From Brevibacterium linens ATCC 9172 (GTDB taxonomy: Bacteria > Actinomycetota > Actinomycetes > Actinomycetales > Brevibacteriaceae): DNA of 64,000 bases. Each line of letters starts with the position of its first letter. Position 1 is the stretch's first letter. A program made the position numbers and the translations under genes. The stretch covers positions 49,199 through 113,198 of the forward strand of contig NZ_FXYY01000012.1 in assembly GCF_900169165.1 (NCBI RefSeq), in the 5' to 3' direction. The notes below the pieces were generated by a model, which was not told the DNA's origin, ran no database searches, and saw only the letters and a list, made by a program, of their open reading frames with translations. Positions 16,096-24,731 of the stretch are shown here, piece by piece.

Positions 16096-17469
16096 ATGGA
16101 CGTTGTCTCCGCTCTCACCTCCGCCCTGCCGGCCACGGCCGTCATCACCGATCCCGATTCGATGGACGCCTACCGCTGGGACCGCGCGAACGACCCCGAC
16201 GCCGGAGTGCCGGTCGCGGTCGTCCGAGCCACCTCCACCGCGGAGGTGCAGACGGTCGTGCGCATCGCCGCCGAGGCGAAGGTCCCGATCGTGCCCCGCG
16301 GCGCCGGATCCGGGCTGTCGGGCGGCAGCTCCGCGATCGCCGGCGGGATCGTGCTGTCCCTGGATACGATGCGCGAGATCAGCATCGATCCCGTCACCCG
16401 CATGGCCACGGTCCAGCCCGGTGCCTTCAACGCCGAGGTCAAGGCCGCCGCGGCCGAACACGGCCTGTGGTACCCGCCGGACCCCTCGTCCTTCGAGTTC
16501 TGCTCCATCGGCGGCAACATCGCCACGAACGCCGGCGGCCTGTGCTGCGTGAAATACGGCGTGACCACCGATTACGTCCTCGGGATGACCGTCGTCCTCG
16601 CCGACGGTCGGGCCGTCAAGCTCGGCGGGCCGCGGCTCAAGGACGTCGCCGGTCTGCCGTTGACGAAGCTCTTCGTCGGCTCCGAGGGGACCTTGGGCGT
16701 GATCACCGAAGTGACCCTGCGCCTCATTCCCGCCCAGCTGCCCCCGACGACCGTCGTCGCGATGTTCCCCGAACTCGCCGACGCCACGAACGCCGTGCTC
16801 GACATCGCGAAGGCCATGCGCCCCTCGATGCTCGAGTTCATGGACAAACCCTCGATCAACGCCGTCGAGGACGAGCTGAAGATGGGCCTCGACCGAGAGG
16901 CCGAGGGCATGCTCGTCATCCAGTCCGACGAACCCGGGGAGCATTCGAGTGTGCAGGCGAAGATCATCGAGGAGATCTGCAACAACAACTCGGCCTCCGA
17001 GTGCTATCTCACTGCCGACCCGGATGAGGGCGAAGCCTTCGTCACGGCCCGCCGGATCGCAATTCCGGCCGTGGAGAAGAAGGGGGCACTGCTGCTCGAG
17101 GACGTCGGCGTGCCGCTGCCGAAGCTCGGCGATCTGGTGCTCGGGATTGAGAAGATCGCTGCCGACCGCCAGGTGACGATCGCCGTCATCGCCCACGCCG
17201 GCGACGGCAACACGCATCCGCTGCTCGTCCTCGACCCCAAGGATGAGGACCAGCAGAAGCGCGCGCAGATCGCCTACGGCGAGGTCATGGATCTGGCCAC
17301 CGGGCTGGGCGGGACGATCACCGGTGAGCACGGCGTCGGCCGACTCAAGGCACCGTGGCTCGCGCCCTACCTCGGCGAGGACGTCATGGAACTCAACCAC
17401 CGGATCAAGCAGGCCCTCGATCCGGACAACATCTTCAACCCGGGATCGGTCTACACCGGGCTCGTGTGA
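16096..17469 (+). CDS. FAD-linked oxidase, GlcD/lactate dehydrogenase (PCMH-type) family
   Basis: 457-aa flavoprotein of the glycolate oxidase subunit D/D-lactate dehydrogenase family. The FAD-binding PCMH domain shows VPRGAGSGLSGGSSAIAGG (about 72-90), FEFCSIGGNIATNAGG (about 134-149) and SEGTLGVITEVTLRL (about 195-209). The C-terminal cap ends with GEHGVGRLKAPW (about 415-426). It should oxidise a 2-hydroxy acid, passing electrons to the respiratory chain; the exact acid is unknown. I use ATG 16096 since the family start (short helix then YRWDRAND) follows at once; a GTG at 16030 would add 22 unmatched residues. No GlcE/GlcF partners are nearby. Confidence 0.85.
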   Translation: MDVVSALTSALPATAVITDPDSMDAYRWDRANDPDAGVPVAVVRATSTAEVQTVVRIAAEAKVPIVPRGAGSGLSGGSSAIAGGIVLSLDTMREISIDPVTRMATVQPGAFNAEVKAAAAEHGLWYPPDPSSFEFCSIGGNIATNAGGLCCVKYGVTTDYVLGMTVVLADGRAVKLGGPRLKDVAGLPLTKLFVGSEGTLGVITEVTLRLIPAQLPPTTVVAMFPELADATNAVLDIAKAMRPSMLEFMDKPSINAVEDELKMGLDREAEGMLVIQSDEPGEHSSVQAKIIEEICNNNSASECYLTADPDEGEAFVTARRIAIPAVEKKGALLLEDVGVPLPKLGDLVLGIEKIAADRQVTIAVIAHAGDGNTHPLLVLDPKDEDQQKRAQIAYGEVMDLATGLGGTITGEHGVGRLKAPWLAPYLGEDVMELNHRIKQALDPDNIFNPGSVYTGLV

Positions 17470-17549
17470 AGTTTCTGCCGTCGGGACTGGCTCGGTTAGT
17501 TCGGGACCGCGTCGGCGAAAGGGATTCCGTGGAAGAATCCCAGGCATGC

Positions 17550-17576
17550 TGTCGAATCGACGTCGATTCGATCGTC
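17550..17576 (+). promoter_or_regulatory. Candidate ECF42-dependent promoter
   Basis: TGTCGA at 17550-17555 and CGTC at 17573-17576 with a 17-bp spacer match, from memory, the reported ECF42 promoter pattern (TGTCGA at -35, CG[A/T]C at -10). The pair is about 50 bp upstream of the YciI gene whose downstream neighbour encodes an ECF42-type sigma factor. This would make the operon self-activating (inference). Confidence 0.5.
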
Positions 17577-17628
17577 TTGTCTGTGAGCGGTCGAAATCCG
17601 GCCGCCGCACACAGAACGGAGCAGAACA

Positions 17629-18063
17629 ATGCGCTATGCACTCGTCTTCCACGCGCCGGAACTCACCCCCGACGGCCCTCAACCCAGCGAAGAAGGCATC
17701 CAGGAGATGATGCGGCTCATGGACGACTACGCGGCAGCGCTCAACTCCGCGGGAGTCTTCGTCGCCTGGGAGATGCTCGCACCCCACTCCGAGACGAAGA
17801 CCGTGACCCGGCGGACCGGAGAGGTCGTCATCGAGGATGGGCCCTTCGCCGCGGCGAAGGAGGCCCTGGCCGGGGTCGTCGTCATCGACGTTCCCGACGT
17901 CGAGGCGGCCCTGGCCTGGGCCGAGAAGTTCCCCGGCACGAGCTACGGCACCATCGAGGTCCGACCCGCGGCGACCTCGTTCGTCGACGGCACCTGGACC
18001 CGACCGGGTGACGGGCCGACCCGATCGGGCGACTGCCCGTCCCACCCGGACGGCTCCTCCTGA
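17629..18063 (+). CDS. YciI family (DGPF domain) protein
   Basis: 144-aa protein with the YCII/DGPF fold: MRYALVFHAPE at the N-terminus and the diagnostic EDGPFAAAKEALAGVVVID at about residues 66-84, ending near IEVRPA. The final 30 residues are Pro/Gly/Ser-rich and probably disordered. DGPF proteins accompany ECF42 sigma factors across actinobacteria (family knowledge), and such a sigma gene starts 10 bp downstream. The biochemical role is unknown. The ATG at 17629 follows GGAG. An ECF42-like promoter motif lies upstream. Confidence 0.85.
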   Translation: MRYALVFHAPELTPDGPQPSEEGIQEMMRLMDDYAAALNSAGVFVAWEMLAPHSETKTVTRRTGEVVIEDGPFAAAKEALAGVVVIDVPDVEAALAWAEKFPGTSYGTIEVRPAATSFVDGTWTRPGDGPTRSGDCPSHPDGSS

Positions 18064-18073
18064 TCGCCCGCCG

Positions 18074-19321
18074 ATGACCGAATCTGCAGAGCCTGCCGAG
18101 CGCGCGATGATCCTGACCCAGGATGGTTGGGGCACGATCATCGCGCTCATCGCGGCTGCCGACGGTGACATCTCCGGCGCCGAGGATGCGCTGTCGGCCG
18201 CGCTCGAACGTGCCGTGAGCGCCTGGCGGGAACAAGGTCCACCGGCCAATCCCGAAGGCTGGCTCTACCGGGTGGCGCTCAACGCCCGCCGGGACGTGTG
18301 GAAATCGGCGGCGGCACGAACCGCGACCGCCCTCGACGAGGAGATGATCGACCGCATCGACGGCAGCAGCGGCTCCGGCGCCGATCCAGCCGACCACGAT
18401 CCCGACGCCCTGCCCGACCGCCGGCTCGAACTCCTCGCCGCCTGCGCGCATCCGGACATCGACCCTCCCGCCCGGCCGGTGCTCATGCTCTCGGCGGTGA
18501 TGGGGATGACGGCAAGGCAGATCGCGGCCGCCATGGCTCTGCCCGCCGCCACCGTCTCTGCCCGTCTGACGAGGGCGAAGAAACGCATTGCCGGTCTCGG
18601 TGTCGACTTCGGCAGTCCCGACCGTCTCGACCTCGAGTCCCGGCTGCCCGATGTGCACGAGACGATCTACGGGGCCTTCGCCATCGAATGGGCTCAGGCG
18701 GCCGCGCAGCCACGCGAGGGCATGATCGGCGAAGCCCTGTACCTGTCGCGCCTCGTGGCGCAGCTGTGCCCCGGCGACGGCGAATCCCACGGACTGGCCG
18801 CCCTCATCCACCTCTCAGCCGCCCGATTCCCCGCTCGTCGCAGCGGCGACGGCCGATTCGTCCCCCTGTCCGCCCAGGACCCGAACCGCTGGGACGGACC
18901 CCTCACCGAGGCGGGCGAGCGCCACCTCGTCGAGGTCCACCGCTGCGGTCACGTCGGTCGCTTCGGGCTCGAGGCGGCCATCCAACTCCTCCATATGGCC
19001 GGAATCCGCACCGGATCCACGGATTGGCCGATGCTGCTGCGCCTCCACGACGATCTCGGGCAGATCGCACCGAGCCTCGGCGGCTCGGTCTCCCGAGCCG
19101 CCGTCCTCGCCGAGGTCAACGGTCCCGCGGCGGGGCTGGCAGCGCTCGACGCACTCGATGCCGACTCACCACGCCCCTCGGCCTTCCAACCGGCCTGGGC
19201 GCTCCGGGCTCATCTGCTCACCCGCCTCGGCCGCACCGAGGACGCGGCCACCGCCCGTCAGCGCGCCCTCGACCTGACCACCGACCCGGCCGAACGCGCC
19301 TACCTCGCCGGACTCACCTGA
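18074..19321 (+). CDS. ECF42-type RNA polymerase sigma factor with C-terminal extension
   Basis: 415-aa sigma-70 family protein. Region 2 is reduced but recognisable (DAEDALSAALERAV-like stretch and NPEGWLYRVALNARRD at about 60-75). Region 4 is MLSAVMGMTARQIAAAMALPAATVSARLTRAKKR (about 138-171). A 240-residue C-terminal extension with TPR-like helices follows (GEALYLSRL, LAALIHLSAARFPAR, LLTRLGRTEDAATA), as in the ECF42 group (DUF6596-type). ECF42 factors lack a classical anti-sigma and the extension is reported to be needed for activity. ATG 18074 lies 10 bp after the YciI stop. It likely drives its own operon; the inducing signal is unknown. Confidence 0.85.
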   Translation: MTESAEPAERAMILTQDGWGTIIALIAAADGDISGAEDALSAALERAVSAWREQGPPANPEGWLYRVALNARRDVWKSAAARTATALDEEMIDRIDGSSGSGADPADHDPDALPDRRLELLAACAHPDIDPPARPVLMLSAVMGMTARQIAAAMALPAATVSARLTRAKKRIAGLGVDFGSPDRLDLESRLPDVHETIYGAFAIEWAQAAAQPREGMIGEALYLSRLVAQLCPGDGESHGLAALIHLSAARFPARRSGDGRFVPLSAQDPNRWDGPLTEAGERHLVEVHRCGHVGRFGLEAAIQLLHMAGIRTGSTDWPMLLRLHDDLGQIAPSLGGSVSRAAVLAEVNGPAAGLAALDALDADSPRPSAFQPAWALRAHLLTRLGRTEDAATARQRALDLTTDPAERAYLAGLT

Positions 19322-19363
19322 GACGGACGTCACCTCGCCTTCGGGATGGGCGGGGGTACGGCA

Positions 19364-19369
19364 TATGAT
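19364..19369 (+). promoter_or_regulatory. Candidate -10 element of the mevalonate operon
   Basis: TATGAT, close to the TATAAT consensus, 37 bp before the preferred mevalonate kinase start. A weak TTCGGG lies 18 bp upstream as a possible -35. Transcription from here would exclude the earlier ATG at 19346 as a start codon. Confidence 0.4.
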
Positions 19370-19405
19370 GGTGAAATCAATCCACAGACTCCGAAACCAT
19401 CCTGC

Positions 19406-20368
19406 ATGCACAATTCCTCTCAGACCGAACCCGCCCAGGGCACGTCCCAGGGCTTCGCCCACGCAAAGGCGATCCTGTTCGGCGAACACGCGGTTGTCTA
19501 CGGCTCTCCGGCCGTCGCAGTGCCATTGCACGGGCTCGGAGTCCAGACCGACATCCGCCAGTCCCCGCATCAGGAGACCCGGATCGAGAGCCAGCTGTTC
19601 TCCGGCAATGCGCAGACCGCTCCGGAGCCGATGGGCCCCGTCGTCGCCGGTCTCAACGCCGCCTTGACAGCCGTGGGGAACCCCGACGCCGAGGTGGAGC
19701 TGCTCATCCGTTCGGCGATCCCCCACAGCCGCGGCCTGGGTTCGAGTGCAGCCGTGGCCACCTCCGTGGCCCGCGCCGTCGCGAACCTGCATGCGACGGT
19801 CTTCGACGAGAACACCCTCCACGAGATCGTGCAGGCGGCCGAAACCGTCGCCCATGGCCGACCCAGCGGAATCGACGCCTGGGCCGTGGCCAAACCTGCC
19901 CCCATCCGCTTCCAGACCGGGTGCGCCCAGACCATCGACGTCGGTCAGCGCCTCGTCTTCGTCCTCGCGGACTCCGGTCATCACGGGTCCACCGCCGAGG
20001 CGGTCGGAGGGGTCCGTGCCCGCCGTGACGCCGATCCCGTGCGCATCGGGGGAATGATCGACCGTCTTGCCGAAATCACCGACGCCGCCGTCGACACCAT
20101 CCGCTCCGGTGACCGTGAGACGATCGGCACGCTGATGAACGAAGCCCATGGACTGCTCGGCAGCCTCGGCGTATCGACCCCGACCCTCGATTCCCTCGTC
20201 GCTGCCGCCACCGCGGCCGGAGCCCGGGGAGCCAAACTCACCGGCGGCGGACTCGGCGGCTGCGTGCTGGCCCTGGCCGATGACGATGATTCGGCCGAAG
20301 AGCTCGCCGAGGCTCTGCGCAAGGCGGGAGCACCCCGCACCTGGACGACGGAGGTCAGACCGACATGA
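19406..20368 (+). CDS. Mevalonate kinase
   Basis: 320-aa GHMP kinase converting mevalonate to 5-phosphomevalonate with ATP, the first gene of the six-gene mevalonate operon. GHMP motif 1 is KAILFGEHAVVYGSPAVAVP (about 20-39), the ATP loop is PHSRGLGSSAAVATS (about 108-122), and motif 3 is KLTGGGLGGCVLAL (about 275-288). I use ATG 19406 (MHNSSQTEP), because an in-frame ATG at 19346 lies upstream of the best -10 element. The stop overlaps the next start by 4 bp. The operon order equals that of Streptomyces mevalonate clusters (from memory). Confidence 0.92.
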   Translation: MHNSSQTEPAQGTSQGFAHAKAILFGEHAVVYGSPAVAVPLHGLGVQTDIRQSPHQETRIESQLFSGNAQTAPEPMGPVVAGLNAALTAVGNPDAEVELLIRSAIPHSRGLGSSAAVATSVARAVANLHATVFDENTLHEIVQAAETVAHGRPSGIDAWAVAKPAPIRFQTGCAQTIDVGQRLVFVLADSGHHGSTAEAVGGVRARRDADPVRIGGMIDRLAEITDAAVDTIRSGDRETIGTLMNEAHGLLGSLGVSTPTLDSLVAAATAAGARGAKLTGGGLGGCVLALADDDDSAEELAEALRKAGAPRTWTTEVRPT

Positions 20369-21381
20369 GAACGACGACGGCGCGGGCCTACCCGAACATC
20401 GCCCTGGTCAAGTACTGGGGCAAGGCCGATGAGGAACTCATCCTGCCCGCCGCGGGCAGCCTGTCGCTGACGCTGAACCACTTCGAGACCACGACCACCG
20501 TGGTGCCCGCTCCGGACGCCGAGACCGATGTCCTCGAACTCGACGGCGCACTCGCCGATCCCGGTCAGACCGACCGCATCTCGACCTTCCTCGACCATGT
20601 CCGCGCTCTGGCCGGACGCGATGACCGGGTCCTCGTCCGGTCCCGCAACTCCGTGCCCACGGGGGCCGGTCTGGCCTCCTCGGCGTCGGGCTTCGCCGCT
20701 CTGGCCACGGCCGCCGCAGCGGCCTTCGACCTCGACCTCGCACCGCGCGATCTCAGCCGGCTGGCCCGCCGCGGATCGGGGTCGGCCTGCCGCTCGATTC
20801 CCGACGGCATCGCCGTCTGGCACGCCGGCGACGACGCAGCCTCCTTCGCCGAGACCGTGCCCGCCCCGGATATGCGGATGATCATCGTCACCGTCAACCG
20901 GGCCAGGAAGGCCGTGTCCTCCCGCGAGGCGATGCGCCTGACCGCCGCCACCTCACCCTTCTACTCCGGCTGGGTGACCTCGACCGAGGACTATCTCGAG
21001 CAGATGGTCGCCGCGTGCGCGTCCGGGGACTTCACCCGTATCGGTGAGATCACCGAATCCCACGCCCTGCGCATGCACGGACTCATCCAATCCACCGTGC
21101 CGCCGATCCGGTTCCTCAATCCGACCAGCCACGCGATCTTCGACGCCGTGGCCGAAGCCCGCGAGTCGGGGATCGAAGCCTATTCGACCGCCGATGCCGG
21201 CCCGAACGTCGCCGTCATCGTCCGCCCCGCAGACGCAGAAGCACTGGCCGAGAAGCTCTCCGGCTTCGGCGACGTCCGCGTCGTCGGACCGGGCCCGGGA
21301 GCCCACCTGCTCACCGCCGATGACGCAGTCCCGCCCGCAGACGCAGTGAACCCGGCTGCGGGTGAGGGCAGCCGGGCATGA
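20365..21381 (+). CDS. mvaD: Diphosphomevalonate decarboxylase
   Basis: 338-aa GHMP-family enzyme that uses ATP to decarboxylate and dehydrate 5-diphosphomevalonate to isopentenyl diphosphate. Signatures: YPNIALVKYWGKADEELILP (about 9-28), SLSLTLNHFETTTTV, the phosphate loop PTGAGLASSASGFAAL (about 97-112) with conserved serines, and AYSTADAGPNVAVIVRP (about 271-287) containing the catalytic aspartate. It overlaps mevalonate kinase (ATGA) and phosphomevalonate kinase by 4 bp each, so translation is coupled. Confidence 0.93.
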   Translation: MRTTTARAYPNIALVKYWGKADEELILPAAGSLSLTLNHFETTTTVVPAPDAETDVLELDGALADPGQTDRISTFLDHVRALAGRDDRVLVRSRNSVPTGAGLASSASGFAALATAAAAAFDLDLAPRDLSRLARRGSGSACRSIPDGIAVWHAGDDAASFAETVPAPDMRMIIVTVNRARKAVSSREAMRLTAATSPFYSGWVTSTEDYLEQMVAACASGDFTRIGEITESHALRMHGLIQSTVPPIRFLNPTSHAIFDAVAEARESGIEAYSTADAGPNVAVIVRPADAEALAEKLSGFGDVRVVGPGPGAHLLTADDAVPPADAVNPAAGEGSRA

Positions 21382-22481
21382 TCGAGACCCGGGCGCCCGG
21401 CAAGCTGTTCATCGCCGGCGAATACGCCGTCGTCGAACCCGGACAGCCTGCCGTGCTCATCGCCGTCGACCGGTGCATCACCGTCCGGCTGACCGAGAGC
21501 GAGGGTGCCGGCCGCATCCACTCGAGCGAATACGGTCAGGCCCCCGTCGTGTGGCGGCGCGAAGACGATGGTGGGCACATCATCGTCGATGAGCGCCCCT
21601 TCGACTATGTGCTCTCGGCGATCTCCACCGTCGAAGAGCTGCGCTCCGGCCGGGGTGCCAGCCCCCGCTACTTCGATCTCGAGATCTCCAGCGAGCTCAA
21701 TGACTCCGATGGCCGGAAGTTCGGTCTCGGTTCCTCGGCGGCGGTGACGGTGGCGACGATCGCCGCTCTCGATGAGTTCTATCGCCTCGGGCTGACCCTG
21801 ACCGAACGCTTCAAACTCGCGGTCCTTGCGACCATCGCGATCTCCACGAAGGCCTCCGGCGGTGATCTGGCCGCGAGCACCTTCGGCGGCTGGATCCGCT
21901 ACTCCTCCCCCGACCGTGCGGCCCTGCACGCTCACCGCGAGGCCCACGGAGTCGTCTCCGCCATGAGCTGCCCGGAGTGGGCGGGCTGTTCGGCCAGGCG
22001 GGTCACTCCACCGAGCTCGCTCGACCTCCTCGTCGGCTGGACCGGATCACCGGCGTCGACCGAGCATCTCGTCACACGCGTGCACACTCCGGCACCGGAG
22101 AGGCACCGCCCGCTGAAGTCCTTCGCGGCCGAATCGCACACCCTCGTCGACGATCTCGTGGCGGCCTTCGACGCCGACGACGCCGAGGCGAGCCTGGCCA
22201 CGATCCGCTCCGTGCGCGCCCTGCTGCGGCGGCTGAGCGACTCCACGGGCAGCCTCATCGAAACCGAGGCCCTGCACGATCTGTGCGAGATCGCCGAAAC
22301 CCACGGGGCCGCCGCGAAGCCCTCGGGAGCCGGCGGCGGCGACTGCGGAATCGCCCTCGCCCGAACACAGCCCGAAGCACGAACCGAAGCACACACCATT
22401 CTCAGCGGCTGGAAAGCCGCCGGAATCCGACCCCTGGACCTCGGTGCCCACCGAGAGGAAGGCGAGATCGATGAGTTCTGA
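21378..22481 (+). CDS. Phosphomevalonate kinase
   Basis: 367-aa GHMP kinase phosphorylating 5-phosphomevalonate. Motif 1 is RAPGKLFIAGEYAVVEPGQP (about 5-24), the ATP loop is KFGLGSSAAVTVATI (about 114-128), GGDLAASTFGGWIRY (about 161-175) follows, and motif 3 is KPSGAGGGDCGIALA (about 315-329). It is the Streptomyces/Gram-positive-type enzyme, unrelated to the animal kinase. Its start overlaps mvaD by 4 bp and its end overlaps the isomerase gene by 11 bp. Confidence 0.92.
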   Translation: MIETRAPGKLFIAGEYAVVEPGQPAVLIAVDRCITVRLTESEGAGRIHSSEYGQAPVVWRREDDGGHIIVDERPFDYVLSAISTVEELRSGRGASPRYFDLEISSELNDSDGRKFGLGSSAAVTVATIAALDEFYRLGLTLTERFKLAVLATIAISTKASGGDLAASTFGGWIRYSSPDRAALHAHREAHGVVSAMSCPEWAGCSARRVTPPSSLDLLVGWTGSPASTEHLVTRVHTPAPERHRPLKSFAAESHTLVDDLVAAFDADDAEASLATIRSVRALLRRLSDSTGSLIETEALHDLCEIAETHGAAAKPSGAGGGDCGIALARTQPEARTEAHTILSGWKAAGIRPLDLGAHREEGEIDEF

Positions 22482-23631
22482 GACCCCGGCATCAGCAGAG
22501 ACCCCGGAGACCAAGGCCTCACGGGCCTCCCGCAAGGACGACCACGTACGCCTCGCCTCGGCGCAGCAGACCGAAGGCCCGCGACGCACCGACTTCGACG
22601 ACCTCGAATTCGTCCACCATGCCCTGTCGGGAACGAACCCCGAGAGCGTCGACCTCACGGTGAACCTAGGCGATTGGACGTGGCCGACGCCCTTCTACGT
22701 CAACGGCATGACCGGCGGCACGGAGACCACGGCGAAGATCAACCGCGACCTGGCCATCGCCGCCGCCGAGACCGGCCTGCCCATGGCCTGCGGATCGATG
22801 AGCGTGGCCCTCGACGATGCCGAGGCAGCGAAGGGCTTCACCGTCATCCGCGAGGAGAACCCGGACGGCTTCGTCATGGGCAACCTCGGTGCCGGTCGCA
22901 GTGCCGATGATGCCCGCCGCGCCGTCGAACTGTTGGGTGCCGATGCCCTCCAACTGCACATCAACCCCGTGCAGGAGACCGCGATGCCCGAAGGCACCCG
23001 CGACTTCTCCACCTGGCTGTCCGGCCTCGAGGACATCGTCGCCGCCTGCCCCGTGCCCGTCGTCGTCAAAGAGGTCGGATTCGGCCTCAGCCGCCGCACC
23101 CTGAGACTGCTCGCCGATATCGGGGTCCAGTACGCCGATGTCTCCGGCGCCGGGGGCACGGACTTCCTGCGCATCGAGAACGATCGCGCACCGGCTTCGG
23201 ACTTCTCCATGCTCACCGGCTTCGGCCAGTCGGCCCTGGCCTGCCTGCTCGACGCCCCGGCCGAGTGGACGACCGAGACGACGATGGACGACGGCGTCTC
23301 GAACCGCGTGCTCCTGGCCTCCGGCGGCGTGCGCAACCCCTATGATGTCGTGAAAGCACTGGCCTGCGGTGCTCGCGCCGTCGGCGTCGCCGGCACGTTC
23401 CTGCAGACCGTGCTCGACCACGGTCCGGACGGGCTCGTCGATCTCGTACGCACCTGGCAGACTCAGACCTCGGCTCTGTTCGCCCTGCTCGGGGCGCAGC
23501 GGTCCACGGACCTCACGGCCACGGACCTGCTCACGCGGGGCCGCCTCGGCGAGTTCGCCCGCCTGCGCGGAATCGACGTCACCGCGCTCTCGCACCGATC
23601 CGACGTCCTTTCGAGGAGGAATCAGCTGTGA
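22471..23631 (+). CDS. fni: Type 2 isopentenyl-diphosphate delta-isomerase
   Basis: 386-aa FMN/NADPH-dependent isomerase interconverting isopentenyl and dimethylallyl diphosphate. Signatures: RKDDHVRLA (about 19-27), FYVNGMTGGT, FVMGNLGAGRS, LQLHINPVQETAMPEG (about 160-175), VVVKEVGFGLS, VSGAGGTDFLRIEN, and ASGGVRNPYDVVKALACGA (about 287-305), which bind flavin and phosphate. It is not homologous to type 1 Idi. I start at ATG 22471 after AGGAAGG; the coding region overlaps phosphomevalonate kinase by 11 bp and HMG-CoA reductase by 4 bp. Confidence 0.93.
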   Translation: MSSETPASAETPETKASRASRKDDHVRLASAQQTEGPRRTDFDDLEFVHHALSGTNPESVDLTVNLGDWTWPTPFYVNGMTGGTETTAKINRDLAIAAAETGLPMACGSMSVALDDAEAAKGFTVIREENPDGFVMGNLGAGRSADDARRAVELLGADALQLHINPVQETAMPEGTRDFSTWLSGLEDIVAACPVPVVVKEVGFGLSRRTLRLLADIGVQYADVSGAGGTDFLRIENDRAPASDFSMLTGFGQSALACLLDAPAEWTTETTMDDGVSNRVLLASGGVRNPYDVVKALACGARAVGVAGTFLQTVLDHGPDGLVDLVRTWQTQTSALFALLGAQRSTDLTATDLLTRGRLGEFARLRGIDVTALSHRSDVLSRRNQL

Positions 23632-24731
23632 ATCAGCAGACCACGATCACCGGGATCCCCACCACGTGGGTCGGTCCCCTGCGGGTCAGCGGCGAAGCGC
23701 TGGCTCCCGAAGGCACCCACACCGAGGTGGCCGTGCCCCTGGCAACGTACGAGACCCCGCTGTGGCCCTCCGTCGGTCGCGGGGCGTCGATCTCCCGGGA
23801 GATCGAGGGTGGGATCCGCACCGTCATCGTCGATGAGCGGATGACCCGGTCCGTGCTGTTCGTGGCCGAATCCGCGATCGGCGCCGAGGCTGCCGCCCAG
23901 GCCATCCGTCACCGCACCCGCGAACTCGAATCCGTCGTCGAAGCCGGGTCCGGCCACTGCCGGCTCATCGAGATCCATCCGGAGATCGTCGGGAACCTGC
24001 TCTTCGTCCGCTTCGCCTTCCGCACGAACGACGCCTCGGGCCACAATATGGTCACCCAGGCCTCGGATTCGCTCATGGACACCATCCTGTCCTGGCAGCT
24101 GGGCCTCGACTACGGCTCGGTGTCCGGCAACTTCTGCTCGGACAAGAAGGCCACCGCGGTCAACGGAATCCTCGGTCGCGGACGCAATGTCGTCGCCGAG
24201 ATCGTCCTGCCCCACGAAGTCGTCGAACGTCGCCTGCGCACGAGCGCGGAGAAGATCGTCGAACTCGTCGTGCGCAAGAACCTCGTCGGGTCGACGATCG
24301 CCGGAGCCCTGCGCTCGGCGAACGCCCACTATGCGAACATGCTGCTCGCCTTCTACCTGGCCACCGGTCAGGATGCGGCGAACATCGTCGAAGGATCGCA
24401 GGGCATCACCTATGCGGAGAACCGCCCCGAAGGCCTGTACTTCTCGACGACGCTGCCGCACCTCATCGTCGGCACCGTCGGCAACGGCAAGGATCTGCCG
24501 CATGTCGATGAGGCGCTCGAGCGTCTCGGCTGCCGTGAGGATCGTGAGCCGGGAGCGAATTCGCGTCGCCTGGCCGCGCTCATGGCCGCGACCGTGCTGT
24601 GCGGTGAGCTCTCACTGCTCGCCGCGCAGACGAACCCGGGTGAGCTGATGGACACTCACCGTCAGATGGAACGCAAGGCTGAGGAAGAGCGGGATTCCGC
24701 CGCTCAGCGAGAGGACGGCGAGGCCGCATGA
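23628..24731 (+). CDS. Hydroxymethylglutaryl-CoA reductase (Streptomyces type)
   Basis: 367-aa NAD(P)H-dependent reductase making mevalonate from HMG-CoA. It resembles the remembered Streptomyces CL190 enzyme along its length: PLATYETPLWPSVGRG (about 38-53, with the catalytic Glu candidate), ERMTRSVLF, NDASGHNMVTQASD, the catalytic lysine in CSDKKATAVNGILGRG (about 166-181), GQDAANIVEGSQG (about 247-259) with the catalytic Asp, and a C-terminal His in MDTHRQMER. There is no N-terminal membrane anchor, so it is soluble. The start is GTG 23628, overlapping fni by 4 bp (GTGA). It is the committed step of the operon's pathway. Confidence 0.93.
   Translation: MNQQTTITGIPTTWVGPLRVSGEALAPEGTHTEVAVPLATYETPLWPSVGRGASISREIEGGIRTVIVDERMTRSVLFVAESAIGAEAAAQAIRHRTRELESVVEAGSGHCRLIEIHPEIVGNLLFVRFAFRTNDASGHNMVTQASDSLMDTILSWQLGLDYGSVSGNFCSDKKATAVNGILGRGRNVVAEIVLPHEVVERRLRTSAEKIVELVVRKNLVGSTIAGALRSANAHYANMLLAFYLATGQDAANIVEGSQGITYAENRPEGLYFSTTLPHLIVGTVGNGKDLPHVDEALERLGCREDREPGANSRRLAALMAATVLCGELSLLAAQTNPGELMDTHRQMERKAEEERDSAAQREDGEAA

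Noticed and set aside
15919..18249. Minus-strand 776-codon frame over the GlcD, YciI and sigma genes
   Set aside because: It crosses two intergenic regions and is antisense to three genes with clear family signatures.
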